Assembly: GCA_001600695.1 (NCBI GenBank)
Contig: BCKQ01000002.1
Span: forward strand, 682,001 to 746,000
Origin: Ascoidea asiatica
Taxonomy: Eukaryota; Ascomycota; Saccharomycetes; Ascoideales; Ascoideaceae
Length of the DNA stretch: 64,000 nt
Direction: 5' to 3'
Shown here: positions 11,133 through 22,200 of the stretch, one piece after another
How the letters are laid out: every line of letters starts with the position of its first letter
How positions within the stretch are numbered: the stretch's first letter is position 1
Translations under genes and position numbers: made by a program
Notes under the pieces: generated by a model
Databases searched by the model: none
What the model saw: only the letters and a program-made list of their open reading frames with translations
What the model was told of the DNA's origin: nothing

Positions 11133-12026
11133 ATGCCACCAAAGATTGTAAAGATTACAAAAAAACCAGCACCAACATTGGAAGAAATTATTGCAAAATT
11201 ACCAGATATTGATATTGTATTAAAATATATGTGGTTAATTGGACATTCACAAACATTATTTGGATTTTTAATATATTTTGCAACAATGTTTTCAAAAAGT
11301 CCATTACCAAAATTTTGGTATACAATTTCAATAATTGGATCAATAATAACATATTCAACAGTTTTATATAGAAAATATTTATTTTCTTTATTAAGATTTA
11401 ATAATTCAAATGGTAATAAAAGAATTAAAAATTTTTTTACAATTACTGAAGTTATAAAATCAGAAAATTTTCATTTTTTAATATGTTCATTATTATGGTT
11501 ATTTACACCAATAACATTATTTAAAATTTTACCATATGCAATATTTAGTTTATTAAATTTATGTCATTATTTAATTAATGATATTTTTTTAAATTTTTCA
11601 ATATCACCAATAATTTTACCATTAATTAAATATTTTGAAAAACCATTAAGAATAATTTGTGCACATATAGATATAATTTTATTTCCAATAATTTTTTTTC
11701 AAAGTTTAATAATTAATAAAAATTTATATCCATATTTTTTATATTTTTTTATATGGTTATTAAAATTAGAATCAACACAAGTTGAAAGAACACCATTTTA
11801 TTCAATTATTAAAATTATTGATTATATTTTTAATTTACCACAAATTAAATTAAAAATGAGTAATAATAATAATATAAAAATTAAAATAATTTGGGAAAAT
11901 TTTAAATTAGAATTTCAAAGATTATTTCCATTGGATCCAAAATATAAAACATTTTCAGGTAGAAGTAATACAGGTAATGATGATGATACATCTTCTGTTA
12001 TTTATGGACATGGTAAATTTGATTAA
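11133..12026 (+). CDS. POM33: Pom33/Per33 (TMEM33 family) membrane protein
   Basis: TMEM33-family proteins are multi-spanning membrane proteins of the endoplasmic reticulum and nuclear envelope; S. cerevisiae Pom33 contributes to nuclear pore distribution. The 297-residue product opens with a basic segment, then hydrophobic stretches at about 30-55, 65-85, 110-150 and 165-215. It has the family pattern of a short luminal turn after the first pair (KSPLPKFWY), a basic loop before the third segment, and a C-terminal half with WLLKLESTQVERTPFYS, the region that in homologues forms amphipathic membrane- and Kap123-binding helices. The tail after about 270 is Ser/Asp-rich and disordered. The paralogue Per33 is equally possible; yeasts that did not undergo whole-genome duplication usually have one gene. 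Confidence 0.8.
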   Translation: MPPKIVKITKKPAPTLEEIIAKLPDIDIVLKYMWLIGHSQTLFGFLIYFATMFSKSPLPKFWYTISIIGSIITYSTVLYRKYLFSLLRFNNSNGNKRIKNFFTITEVIKSENFHFLICSLLWLFTPITLFKILPYAIFSLLNLCHYLINDIFLNFSISPIILPLIKYFEKPLRIICAHIDIILFPIIFFQSLIINKNLYPYFLYFFIWLLKLESTQVERTPFYSIIKIIDYIFNLPQIKLKMSNNNNIKIKIIWENFKLEFQRLFPLDPKYKTFSGRSNTGNDDDTSSVIYGHGKFD

Positions 12027-12542
12027 TTGAAATATGAATGGAATATAAATGGAATATAAATGGAATGGGTGTTGTTGTTTATTATTGGTGTATTTAATTT
12101 AAATAGCTGGTTTTTATAATATTTCTTTTCTCACAGCTTAATATATAATCTCTCAATAATCTGAATTACTTCCAATTCAATCAATCTTCAATCTTCAATC
12201 TTCAATCTTCATTGATATGTAAATGATTATCATTCTTCTTTGTGGATATTTATCATTGTTTATTTATTTATCATTGTTTATTTATTTATCATTGTTGTTG
12301 TTATTTTTGCCACTTCAAATCGCAAGCACAAAAACAGAAAAATACCCGCGAAGATGTGAAAACAGAACGAGTCCCGCAATCCTGGCTTTGACTTGCAATT
12401 GATAGGCAAACAGTACTGTACTACTGCTGTACTACTGCTGTACTATATAAAAGCTTCTCATCCCTTGTTTGTTTTAATCCTTTTTTTTTTATTTTAATTT
12501 TATTGGAATTATCAGATAAATAATAATTGATTATTACAGAGA
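12027..12542. other. Intergenic region POM33 to SDR gene
   Basis: Contains AATCTTC repeats (about 12180-12210), TTTATTTATCATTG repeats (about 12245-12295), a patch with more G and C (12300-12430), direct repeats of TGTACTACTGC at 12417-12445 and a consensus TATATAAA at 12444-12451, about 92 bp before the ATG of the next gene. No gene seen. Confidence 0.65.
12444..12451 (+). promoter_or_regulatory. TATA box upstream of the SDR/epimerase gene
   Basis: TATATAAA fits the yeast TATA consensus TATAWAWR and sits 92 bp upstream of the ATG at 12543. The direct repeats of TGTACTACTGC abut it on the upstream side. A strong TATA box suggests an inducible gene; that is an inference. Confidence 0.55.
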
Positions 12543-12965
12543 ATGACTATAATGAATAAAGTATTTCTATTGGGTGCAACTGGTTATATTGGAGGTCAAA
12601 TTTTATATGATTTACTTAAAAGTTTTAATGATTTTGAAATTACAGCTTTAGTTAGATCTAAAGAAAAAGGAGAAATTTTAAAATTAAAAACTAATAATAA
12701 AATAAAAATAATTTTAGGAGATTTAAATGATAATAAACTTTTAAAAGAATATATTTTAAAAAATGATATAATAATTGCAGCTGCAGATATTTCTCATTTA
12801 AAAAGTGCAATTACAATTCATGATACTTTAATTAAAAAATTTTCAAAAACAATTTTATTTCATTTTTCTGGTTCTTCAATAATTAGTGATTTACCAAATC
12901 CTAATAATAAAAGATCAAATAGAATTTATTCTGATATTTTAGATAATAAATTAATTAATTCAATT

Positions 12966-12998
<33 letters not shown>

Positions 12999-13604
12999 TC
13001 TTCATCTCATAATTTAGTTGATAAAACAATTTTAAGTATTGAAGAAAAAAATTTAAATTTTATTAAAACTATAATTTTATGTCCTCCAACAATTTTTGGT
13101 ATAAGTAATGGTTATATAAATAAAATTTCAATACAAATTCCAGAATTAATTAAAACTTTTATAAAAAATAATTTTGGTTTTAATATTTATTCTGGTGATT
13201 ATTATTGGTCTCATATAAATATAAAAGATTTATCAAATTTTTTAATTTTTTTATTAAATAATTTATTAAATAATAATAATAATATACTTACTGGTAAAAA
13301 AGGTTATTATTTTATACAATCTGGTGATGATCATTTATGGAATAATGTATCTAAATATATTATTGAAAAATTATATAATAAAAATATAATAAATTTTAAA
13401 AATGAAATTAAAAATATTGATGAAAAAAAAGCAATAGAATTAACTAATGATTTATATGCAGGTTTACTTTATGGTACAAATTCAAGAATTAAATCAGATT
13501 TAGCAAAATCTTTAGGTTGGTTACCTAAAAATTCAAAATCAAATAATGATCAATTTTTTAATTCAATTAATGATGATATTGAATTTATTTTAAATAATAA
13601 ATAA
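12543..13604 (+). CDS. Atypical short-chain dehydrogenase / NAD-dependent epimerase-like protein
   Basis: A 353-residue Rossmann-fold protein of the extended or atypical SDR group. The dinucleotide-binding motif GATGYIGG is at residues 11-18, followed by TALVR and the GDLND segment that would contact the cofactor adenine. The middle has HFSGSSIISDL and CPPTIFGI, typical of nucleoside-diphosphate-sugar epimerase-like proteins. The C-terminus has YAGLLYGTNSRIKSDLAKSLGWLP, seen in fungal relatives of S. cerevisiae YLL056C. I cannot see a clear YxxxK catalytic pair, so substrate and even activity are unknown. An Asn run at about 143-152 is an insert. A second ATG at codon 4, directly before the Rossmann strand, could be the real start. 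A consensus TATA box precedes the gene. Confidence 0.8.
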
Positions 13605-13938
13605 TAAATTATAAGTTATAATAAATTATAATAAAATATTTAAAGTTTTATGTGTTGAAAAAACTTTATTTGATTAAGGTTTGAAATTAAAGTTTGGTTT
13701 GCGCTTTAAAGTTTAGAACACTTAAGGAGTACCATAAATTTGGATTCCAAATATTTTTTTTATTGTTTTTGTGTATGAATGAGAATAAAAAAAAAAAGAA
13801 GAGGAAATTACTTTATTTATAATATAAAAGAGTATTAAATTAATTAGTTTTATAATTTATATTGTTTTTATTTATCTATTATTTATCTATTATATAAATA
13901 CTAATAAATATAATATAAAAAAGATATAATATAAAAAA
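13605..13938. other. Intergenic region SDR gene to CTS2
   Basis: AT-rich, with TAAATTATAA repeats at 13605-13640 and TTATCTATTA repeats before the CTS2 ATG. No RNA gene or clear regulatory site seen. Confidence 0.55.
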
Positions 13939-15420
13939 ATGAATATTAAAAAAAATAAAAAAAAAATAATTGGATTAATTATTGGAATTTTATTATCAAT
14001 AATTATATTAATAATTTTAAGTTTAATAATAAAAATTAATAATATGTGTGTTTTAAGATATATTTTTGGAGGTTATAAAAAAAATGAAAATTATTCTAAT
14101 AATATTGAAAATTATAATGATCTTGATGAACTTGAAGAATTAAATGATTTAAGAATTGAAGAATTAATTAATAAAAATTCAAGTTTTAAAAATTCATTTA
14201 TTAATAAAAATGGTTTTAAAAATAATAAAAGAACATGTATTTATTATTCAAATTGGTCAATTTATGATAATAGAAAACATTTTCCAAAAGATATACCAAT
14301 TAAATATGTTACAAATATATTTTATTGTTTTATGAATATTGATTATAAAACTGGAGAAGTTAAATTAAGTGATAAATGGTCAGATATTGAGATTAAATTG
14401 AATAGTATTATTATTAATAAAAATGATAAAAGTAATAATAAAAAAGTTAATGGATGTTTAGGACAATTATTTGAAATTAAAAAATTAAATAGAAATTTAA
14501 AAATTTCAATGACAATTGGAGGTTGGTCAAATAGAAAAAATTTTAAAAAAACAATGAATAATGAAAAAAATTTTTTAAATTTTATTAAAAGTACAATTTT
14601 TATTATGGAAGAATATGGATTTGATGGTATTGATATAGATTGGGAATATCCTGAGAATAAAAAAGAAAGTTTAAAATATTTAAAATTAATTAAAATTTTA
14701 AGAATTAAATTAGATGAAATTGAAGATTTTAAAAATTTAAAAAGAGGATCATTAATTTTAACATTAGCATCATCAAGTAATGAAGAATATAATAAATTAA
14801 TAAATTTTAAAGAAATTAATAAATATATAAATTTTTTTAATTTAATGACATATGATTTTTCAGGATCATGGTCAAAAAAAGTTAATTATCATTGTAATTT
14901 ATATGATAATGAAATATCTAAATTAAATAAAAATGGATTATCAGGAGATAAAGTTGTTAAATATTATATTAATAATGGAATACCATCAGAAAAATTAAAT
15001 TTAGGTATGGCAAATTATGGACGTGGATTTTTAAATACAAAAGGATTAGGATATAAATTTTTTGGAGTTGGAAATGGATCATTAGATGAAAATGGAATTT
15101 GGAATTATAAATATTTACCAATTAATAATACAAAAGAAGAATTTGATTCAATTGCAATTTCAGGATATTGTTATGATGAAAATAAAAAAATATTTATAGG
15201 ATATGATAATATTAAAAGTATAAAAATTAAAGCAGAATATGTTAATTTAAATAAATTAGGTGGTGGTATGTTTTGGGAATCATGTGGAGATGATTATGAA
15301 AATAAAGAAAGATCATTATTAATAAATTTTGTTAAAAATTTAGGTGATATTAAAATTTTAGATAAAAATTCAAAAAATTGTATTTATTATCCAAAAAGTA
15401 AATTTCTTCAAAATATGTAA
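13939..15420 (+). CDS. CTS2: GH18 chitinase, Cts2-like, with N-terminal membrane anchor
   Basis: A glycoside hydrolase family 18 protein of 493 residues that would hydrolyse beta-1,4-GlcNAc linkages of chitin. A basic N-terminus precedes one hydrophobic stretch (about residues 12-32), a signal anchor rather than a clearly cleavable signal. The catalytic barrel starts near residue 97 with CIYYSNWSIY. The SxGG-type strand is MTIGGWS (about 193-199), and the catalytic DxxDxDxE motif DGIDIDWE ends at the acid/base Glu236. MTYDFSGSW follows (about 305), and a late Trp (FWESCGDD) closes the substrate site. The order fits the Cts2/bacterial-type GH18 class and not the Cts1 class, which carries Ser/Thr-rich and chitin-binding regions. 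In S. cerevisiae CTS2 has been linked to sporulation. Confidence 0.9.
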   Translation: MNIKKNKKKIIGLIIGILLSIIILIILSLIIKINNMCVLRYIFGGYKKNENYSNNIENYNDLDELEELNDLRIEELINKNSSFKNSFINKNGFKNNKRTCIYYSNWSIYDNRKHFPKDIPIKYVTNIFYCFMNIDYKTGEVKLSDKWSDIEIKLNSIIINKNDKSNNKKVNGCLGQLFEIKKLNRNLKISMTIGGWSNRKNFKKTMNNEKNFLNFIKSTIFIMEEYGFDGIDIDWEYPENKKESLKYLKLIKILRIKLDEIEDFKNLKRGSLILTLASSSNEEYNKLINFKEINKYINFFNLMTYDFSGSWSKKVNYHCNLYDNEISKLNKNGLSGDKVVKYYINNGIPSEKLNLGMANYGRGFLNTKGLGYKFFGVGNGSLDENGIWNYKYLPINNTKEEFDSIAISGYCYDENKKIFIGYDNIKSIKIKAEYVNLNKLGGGMFWESCGDDYENKERSLLINFVKNLGDIKILDKNSKNCIYYPKSKFLQNM

Positions 15421-15774
15421 TTTAATATAATATATGTATGTATGTTTTAAACCGCGATAAAATGAGATAAAATTAAACTCAAATTACGACTTTGGTATTG
15501 AACTGAAACATTATAAAATAAAGTAACTTCTTTTTCTGAGACAACCTTGAGCACGACATTTATCATAGACAACATTGAACGTTTAAAGAAAAAAAAACGA
15601 ACCGTGACTCTGAGGCGCCTGGTTAAGACATTGTTAATGAAGAAAAAAGGAAAAAGAAGAAAAAGAAGAAAAATAAAAGAATGAATGAAATATAAAAAGA
15701 GGAAATTAATCCTTTTATATCAGAAGAAAAGAAGAAAAGAAGAAAAGAAAAGGGTAACAGTGCTGATTACACTC

Positions 15775-15849
15775 AGGGCTCTGTGGTCAAGTCAAATAAC
15801 TATCAGGGCTTTTATTTACAGGGCTATTATTATTATTATTTGTAGGGCT
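15775..15849. promoter_or_regulatory. Cluster of four AGGGCT hexamers
   Basis: AGGGCT occurs at 15775-15780, 15805-15810, 15820-15825 and 15844-15849, all in the same orientation, the last as TAGGGCT. The same hexamer occurs twice upstream of BUD31. The reverse complement AGCCCT(A) matches the core of the ARCCCTAA Tbf1 consensus. It lies about 720 bp upstream of HLJ1 and 355 bp downstream of CTS2, so the target gene is unclear. Confidence 0.35.
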
Positions 15850-16218
15850 TTAAGTCAACGAGTATTATGAATATAAACCACCAATAACTTTTGTATATGG
15901 AAAAGTCGGGGTTCTCGAGAATTAATTAATTCAATAAATACGGATCCATGGCAGTGGCTTGCATTATGTAATCACGGGCAACAAATACTCATATCAGGGA
16001 CATAAAACTAGGACACCAAACCGCACCATTCCACAAGCATGGAAACACAATCCACCGTAATTACAGTATCCTGGCACGGTAGTACGGTGGCGTCGGATAC
16101 TGCTTCCGTCTGTCTCTCGCTGCTCCTCACCAGCCCCAAACAGCCCTACCCAGCCCCTCTCCCTGTGGCTTGCTTCTTTATTCTGCTTGGCTGCGAGAAG
16201 TTCCACTCTGGCTCTGCT

Positions 16219-16219
16219 G

Positions 16220-16251
<32 letters not shown>

Positions 16252-16252
16252 G
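16219..16252. repeat. (CTA)n microsatellite
   Basis: About ten uninterrupted CTA/TAC/ACT triplets flanked by CTG triplets. It accounts for the Thr and Ser homopolymers of the two overlapping spurious open frames here. Confidence 0.85.
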
Positions 16253-16569
16253 CTATCACTATCAACAGTAATAATACCAATATCAATAATATTGTTCAGA
16301 GCCACTCCTGATCTAAAATCATTTTATTTTATTTTATTTTATTTTATTTTACTCTTTTCTCAACTTCAACAACTTTTGAAACTTCTGCAATCAATATCAA
16401 AACAAAATTATCAATACTTAGTTTCTTATTAAACTAATTAAAAAAAAATGATATGATATGATATGATATTCTCTTAATTTCTCTTATTTCATATCATATA
16501 CAACTATAATTCATACAAATAATACAATACAAGTAATACAATACAAGTAATACAAATTATATATTTAAA

Positions 16570-17625
16570 ATGTCATATACAAAAGAACAAGAAATTTTAA
16601 TTGAAAAAATTTTAACAAATAAAAATGAATATTATAAAATTTTATCAATTGAAAAAAATGCAAATGATTCTGATATTAAAAAAGCTTATAGAAAATTAGC
16701 TTTAAAAGTTCATCCTGATAAAAATCAACATCCAAAATCTTCTGAAGCTTTTAAAAAAGTAAATAAAGCTTTTGATATTTTATCAAATAATAATAAAAGA
16801 TTAATTTATGATCAAACTGGTAAAGATCCAGATTTAAGAAATACTTCAACTTCATCTTCTTCTTCCACCACTACTGGAAATAATTCAAATACTTTTTCAA
16901 ATTTTAATAATTTTCAAAATTTAAATCCAGATGATTTATTTAATAATTTTCAAAATTTTACTTTTCAATCTACTCCAAATTTTAATGATGATATTTTTAA
17001 TCTTTTTTTTGGTAATCATCCAAGAGCAACTTCTTTTACTTTTGGTCCTTCTGGATTTTCTTCACGTACTTTTAATTCTCAAAGAATGAGAAATCATAAT
17101 ACAAATAATAATAATAATAATAATAATACTCATAATACTCAAAATAATAATAACAACAACCTTAATAATACTGATCATCAAGTTGATTTCATTACAACTT
17201 TAAAAAATTTATTACCAATACTTTTATTATTCATATTACCAATAATCTCTTCAATAACGTCTGAATCAAATTCACAATCAAATTCAATACCATTCTCATT
17301 TAAAAAAATTATAAATAATAATTTTCAAAATTCTTTTAATAAAAAAATTATTACAAATAATTTAAAAATTTCTTATTATATTAATGAAAAAAATTTAAAA
17401 TTTTTAAATAATAATAAAAAAAATTTAAATTACTTAAATAAAAAAGTTGAAATTAAATTTATTAATAATTTAAAATTTAATTGTGATAATGAAAAAAAAT
17501 ATAAAGAAAAATTATATAATGATGCTTATGGTTGGTTTTTTATTGATGATGAAAAATTAAAATTTGCAAATAATTTTAAAACTCCAAATTGTGATGATTT
17601 ATCTTATTATTCTGCTCTACTTTAA
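16570..17625 (+). CDS. HLJ1: ER-membrane J-domain protein, Hlj1/DNAJB12-like
   Basis: An Hsp40 co-chaperone of the ER membrane that recruits cytosolic Hsp70 and assists ER-associated degradation. The J domain spans about residues 22-86 (YYKILSIEKNANDSDIKKAY onward) with the invariant HPD tripeptide at 48-50. A Ser/Thr, Gly/Phe and Asn-rich stretch follows (about 95-205). One hydrophobic segment (LLPILLLFILPIISSI, about 214-229) would anchor the protein. After it comes a charged region of about 120 residues ending DDLSYYSALL, resembling the DUF1977 region of DNAJB12/14. At 351 residues it is longer than S. cerevisiae Hlj1 (224), mostly through that C-terminal region and Asn runs. Confidence 0.87.
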   Translation: MSYTKEQEILIEKILTNKNEYYKILSIEKNANDSDIKKAYRKLALKVHPDKNQHPKSSEAFKKVNKAFDILSNNNKRLIYDQTGKDPDLRNTSTSSSSSTTTGNNSNTFSNFNNFQNLNPDDLFNNFQNFTFQSTPNFNDDIFNLFFGNHPRATSFTFGPSGFSSRTFNSQRMRNHNTNNNNNNNNTHNTQNNNNNNLNNTDHQVDFITTLKNLLPILLLFILPIISSITSESNSQSNSIPFSFKKIINNNFQNSFNKKIITNNLKISYYINEKNLKFLNNNKKNLNYLNKKVEIKFINNLKFNCDNEKKYKEKLYNDAYGWFFIDDEKLKFANNFKTPNCDDLSYYSALL

Positions 17626-17793
17626 TATTATCACTACTATCTACTATACCCTTTTACTTTCTATAATTACATTCTATAATTACTTTTTATATATATATAT
17701 ATAATTAACTAATCTTTTATTCAAATATATATATGTAAACAATAATAATATGAAGAAAGAAATTTTAGAAATAGAATTAAAAAAATGAATTTA

Positions 17794-18492
17794 TTAAAGT
17801 TGTTGTTGAAAACTTTGTACTTTTTTTCTTGCAAATTGTAAAGCACTGAAAAACTATAATTACAAAAAAAAACAATAATAATAATAATTATAATAATAAA
17901 ATTAAAAATATATTTGTCAGTAAATTAACATTATCATTAAATTGAAATTTAAAAATTAAAATAAAAATGACATAAATTTACTTACACCCTTTTCAGATAA
18001 TTCAATATTTCTTAAAGATGGAGTTTCTGCACTTGGTCTATTTGAAACTCTAGATGCAATAACTGATCCATCAGTTTCTAAAATAATTCCATCATCACAA
18101 GTTTCATCAATTGCTAATGAAATAAAATCATAATTTTCTTGAATTGTTTTTTTATCAATACCATGTTTTAAAACAATATCAAATGAATCTCTTAATCCAA
18201 TTAAAACTTGATATAAACTTGATTCATTTTCATTTAAATTACCAAATATATATATAATTATATCTGAAATTTCTTTATAAACAATAATTTGATTTTCAAA
18301 AATAATAATATCTGATTTTAATTTATATGTTTTATTAAATAATAATTTTTCAAAATTTATTTGATTTTTTAAATTTGAAAATGGATTTAATTCTTTTGAA
18401 TGAATTGAATGATAATATTTTGCAAATAATCTTTTACCTTCATTATCTAAAATTAAAATTCCATTTATTGAATATAATGATAAATCTGACAT
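17794..18492 (-). CDS. RET3: Coatomer zeta subunit Ret3, two exons
   Basis: Zeta-COP, a small longin-fold subunit of the COPI coat that mediates retrograde Golgi-to-ER transport. Exon 1 runs from 18492 to 17986 (169 codons), starting MSDLSLYSINGILILDNEG, the typical first strands, with GLRDSFDIVL and LAIDETCDDGIILETD in the second half. Reading straight on gives a short aberrant end (VSKFMSFLF). Splicing at GTAAGT (from 17985) to a TAG acceptor at 17856-17854 joins exon 2 (17853-17794, 19 codons plus stop), adding FFSALQFARKKVQSFQQQL. This gives 188 residues, close to S. cerevisiae Ret3 (189). A TACTGAC branch site lies at 17922-17916. It is divergent from RAT1. Confidence 0.9.
17854..17985 (-). 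other. Intron of RET3
   Basis: 132-nt phase-0 intron read on the minus strand. The donor is GTAAGT at 17985-17980, the branch motif TACTGAC at 17922-17916, and the acceptor TAG ends at 17854. Using the CAG 8 nt further downstream would break the frame, so TAG is the supported acceptor. Removal restores a family-like C-terminus. Confidence 0.8.
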
Positions 18493-19246
18493 CTTTAATA
18501 ATTAATAATAATAAATATAACTTTTTTTAAATAAAATACCAATTCAGCAATAATTTAATAATTTCAACTTCTAACTTTATAACTAGTACTACTACTACTA
18601 CCACTATTACTTAACCTAAATTTTAAATGTAATCAATTATATATTTTTCTCCAAAGGTTTGAATATTCTATTAACCACAACTTCTTTCTTTTTTAAATAT
18701 TTATTTCATTTAATTTATCACCTATTCACCATTTATTTATCACTTCTTTAGACCTATTTTAAAATAACTTAAACAAATAATTTCCATTTTACTGCAATCT
18801 GTCTACAATTACAATTTTAACATAACATTTATCAATGCCGAGCAGTATAATTACCTGTTGTGGTAATTTTTAATTCTATTTCACCGTAATTTGAATTGTA
18901 AAAACCGTTCCGACCATAATATTTCCAAAACAAGTAATTGAAACCCCGTGACCATTACAAATTTCCTAGTTTTTCATTCCGGCGTTTCATTTTTTTTGTA
19001 TTTCTTAAGAAAATATTTTTTATTTCTTGATTTGTAAATAACATCTTTAAAGGTTCAAATTTCAAGAAATCTTTCAAAATAAGTACTAATATTACTATTA
19101 TAATGATGATAAATTGAATTATAACTTCATGTTTTAATAATATATCTTGTAATTCATTTCTAAATTAAAATTTTATTGACAAATAACAATTTATAGGTTC
19201 AAGATAACTTAATTTTTTTTTTTTTCAATTAAAAATTCATAAAAAA
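18493..19246. other. Divergent intergenic region RET3 / RAT1
   Basis: Contains ACTACTACT repeats near 18585-18605 and a patch with more G and C at 18830-18990. AT-rich sequence and a poly-T run (19209-19225) lead to the RAT1 ATG. No RNA gene identified. Confidence 0.6.
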
Positions 19247-22200
19247 ATGGGTGTTCCAGCTCTTTTTAGATGGTTATCTCAAAAATATCCAAAAATTGTT
19301 TCTCAAGTACAATTACCTCAAGATCAAGTTAATTTTGATTATTCTTCTCCAAATCCAAATGGTGAACTTGATAATTTATATCTTGATATGAATGGTATTG
19401 TACATCCATGTGCTCATCCTGAAAATAGACCTCCTCCAGAAACTGAAGAAGAAATGATGTTAGAAATTTTTCGTTATACTGATAATGTTATAAATATGGC
19501 AAAACCAAGAAAAGTTTTAATGATTGCAATTGATGGTGTTGCTCCAAGAGCTAAAATGAATCAACAACGTTCAAGAAGATTTAGATCTGCAAGAGATGCA
19601 CAACTTCAACAAGATGAAATTGATAAACAAATTTTAATTAAAGAACAAATTAATGGTGAAATTATTGATCAATCAATAAAATCAAAAAAACATTGGGATT
19701 CAAATTCAATTACTCCTGGTACTCCATTTATGGATTTATTAGCAAAATCTTTAAGATATTGGGTTGCTTATAAATTATCAAATGATTTAGGTTGGAAAGA
19801 TTTACAAGTTATAATTTCAGATTCTTCTGTACCTGGTGAAGGTGAACATAAATTAATGAATTTTATTAGATCTCAAAGATTAAATCCACAATATAATCCA
19901 AATACAACTCATTGTATTTATGGTTTAGATGCTGATTTAATTTTTCTTGGTTTAGCAACTCATGAACCACATTTTAGAATTTTAAGAGAAGATGTTTTTG
20001 CTCAAAATCAAAAAAAAATGAGTGTTGAAGATCAATTAAATTTAACTGAAGATGAAAAACAAGATATAAAAGATCAAAATAGTAAAAAACCATTTATTTG
20101 GTTACATGTACCAATTTTAAGAGAATATTTAAATGCAGAATTAGATATACCAAAACTTGATGGTAAACTTAATCTTGAAAGATGTATTGATGATTGGGTA
20201 TTTCTTTGTTTTTTTATTGGTAATGATTTTTTACCACATTTACCTTCTTTAAGTGTTAGAGATAATTCAATTGATTTATTAATTGGAATTTGGAAATCAA
20301 TTTTACCAAGATTATTTAATAAAAATGATTCAAAATTAAATTATTTAACTTGTGATGGTAATTTAAATTTTTTTGGTGTTGAAATTTTATTAAAAGAATT
20401 AAGTAAAAAAGAACCAGGAATTTTTATTAAAAAACATAGTATGGAAGTTAGAAGAAAAGAAAATGAAGAAAGAAAAAAACAAAGAAGACAAGAAACAAAA
20501 AGATTAAAACAAGGTTTTTTATCTACTTCAAATAATTCATTACCTGAAGTTCCTTTATTTAATCCAACTGATAATGTAAATGTAAATATTAATGAATTAA
20601 TTGAAAATGATAAAAAATCTGCAATTAGTGCAATTAAAGCTTCAAATTCAAATATAAATGTTGATTTAAATAATGCTTCAGCTGCAGCATTATTAAAAAA
20701 TCAACTTTTAACTTCAAATTCAATTTCAAATTCAAATTCAAATTTAGGTGAAAAACGTAAATTTGAAGAAATTGTAAATGTTGATGATTCTGATATTGAA
20801 ATAAATTCAACTATTGAAACAAATTCTGAATTTATATCATCTATTGATTCTGATATTCATATATATAATAAAGTTGTTCATAATTCTCATGGAAATTATA
20901 TAATAAATAATAATGAAGAAATTAAATTTTATGAAAATAATTATAGTGATAGATATTATAAAATGAAATTTCATCTTAATTTTAGTGAATTAAATGAATT
21001 TAGAAATAAAGTTCTTACACATTATTTAGAAGGTGTTTGTTGGGTATTATTATATTATTATCAAGGATGTCCATCATGGAAATGGTATTATCCATTTCAT
21101 TATTCACCATTATGTATTGATTTTGAGAATTTTAATTTTTCAAAATTAAAAATAAAATTTGAAAAAGGAGAACCATTTAAACCATATGAACAATTAATGA
21201 GTGTTTTACCAGCAAGTTCATCACATAATTTACCAAATATATTTCATGATTTAATGAAAAATAAAAATTCAGAAATTATTGATTTTTATCCAGAAAATTT
21301 TGATATTGATATGAATGGAAATTTTCAATCATGGTTAGGTATACCATTATTACCATTTATTGATGAAAATAGATTACTTAAAGCACTTCAAAAAAAATAT
21401 TTATTATTAAATAAAGATGAACAAAGAAGAAATGAAAATAGAAAAGAAATTATAATGATTAGTGATAAATGTAAATGGTATAAAACTTGGAAAAAAAAAT
21501 TATATTTAAAAAAACAATTAAATGAAGAAAATAATGAAAATACATTTTCATATAGTTTTGATAGTAAAAAAACTAATTTATGTGGAAGTGTTTGGAAAGT
21601 TGAAAATTTTGATATTGAAGATACATTAAAATATCCATTAAGATGTAATGATTCTGAAAATTTATATCCACCAGAAATTATGCAATGTTTATTTTTAAAA
21701 ACATATTATTCATTTTTTAAAAATCCTAAAAAAGATATTAAAATACCTGGAAAATCAATGTTATTAAATGGATTTATATCATCAAGAAATGAATTAAGTA
21801 TAGAAGATATTGATAATATTAAATATGGACAAGGATTTACACAAAATAGATTTATTAGAAATTTTAAAATGGGTAATAATGATAATAATGGTAATAATAA
21901 TGGTGAAAATTATTTAATTGGACCAGATAAAGAAAAATTGAATATTTATAAAAGTAGAAATGGTGGATATAAAAGTTTTTTAAATAATAATATTCTTGGA
22001 GGAGGTAATCAAGGAATTTTACATAAACAAAATGTTCAAAATATAATTAATAATGCAGGTAATAATTCTGGTGGTAATTTTAGGAATAATAATTATCGTT
22101 CTTCCAATAATTATAATCAAGGAAGATCATATAATGGAAATTACAATAATAATAATAATAACAATAATAACCATAATAATCATAATAATTTCAATAACAA

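Larger units (their letters stand above)
15421..16569. other. Long intergenic region CTS2 to HLJ1
   Basis: 1.15 kb without a supported gene. It contains a GAAAAGAAGAAAA tract (15640-15750), four AGGGCT hexamers within 75 bp (15775-15849), a patch visibly richer in G and C at about 15890-16220, a (CTA)n microsatellite at 16219-16252, TTTTA repeats at 16318-16350 and ATGAT repeats at 16448-16470. Open frames at 15994-16305 (minus) and 16039-16311 (plus) overlap each other and encode the CTA repeat, so I treat them as spurious. Confidence 0.6.

Noticed and set aside
15994-16311. Overlapping 103- and 90-codon open frames on opposite strands
   Set aside because: Both translate the CTA microsatellite and a G+C-rich patch, with no recognisable family and unlike the codon use of real genes here.
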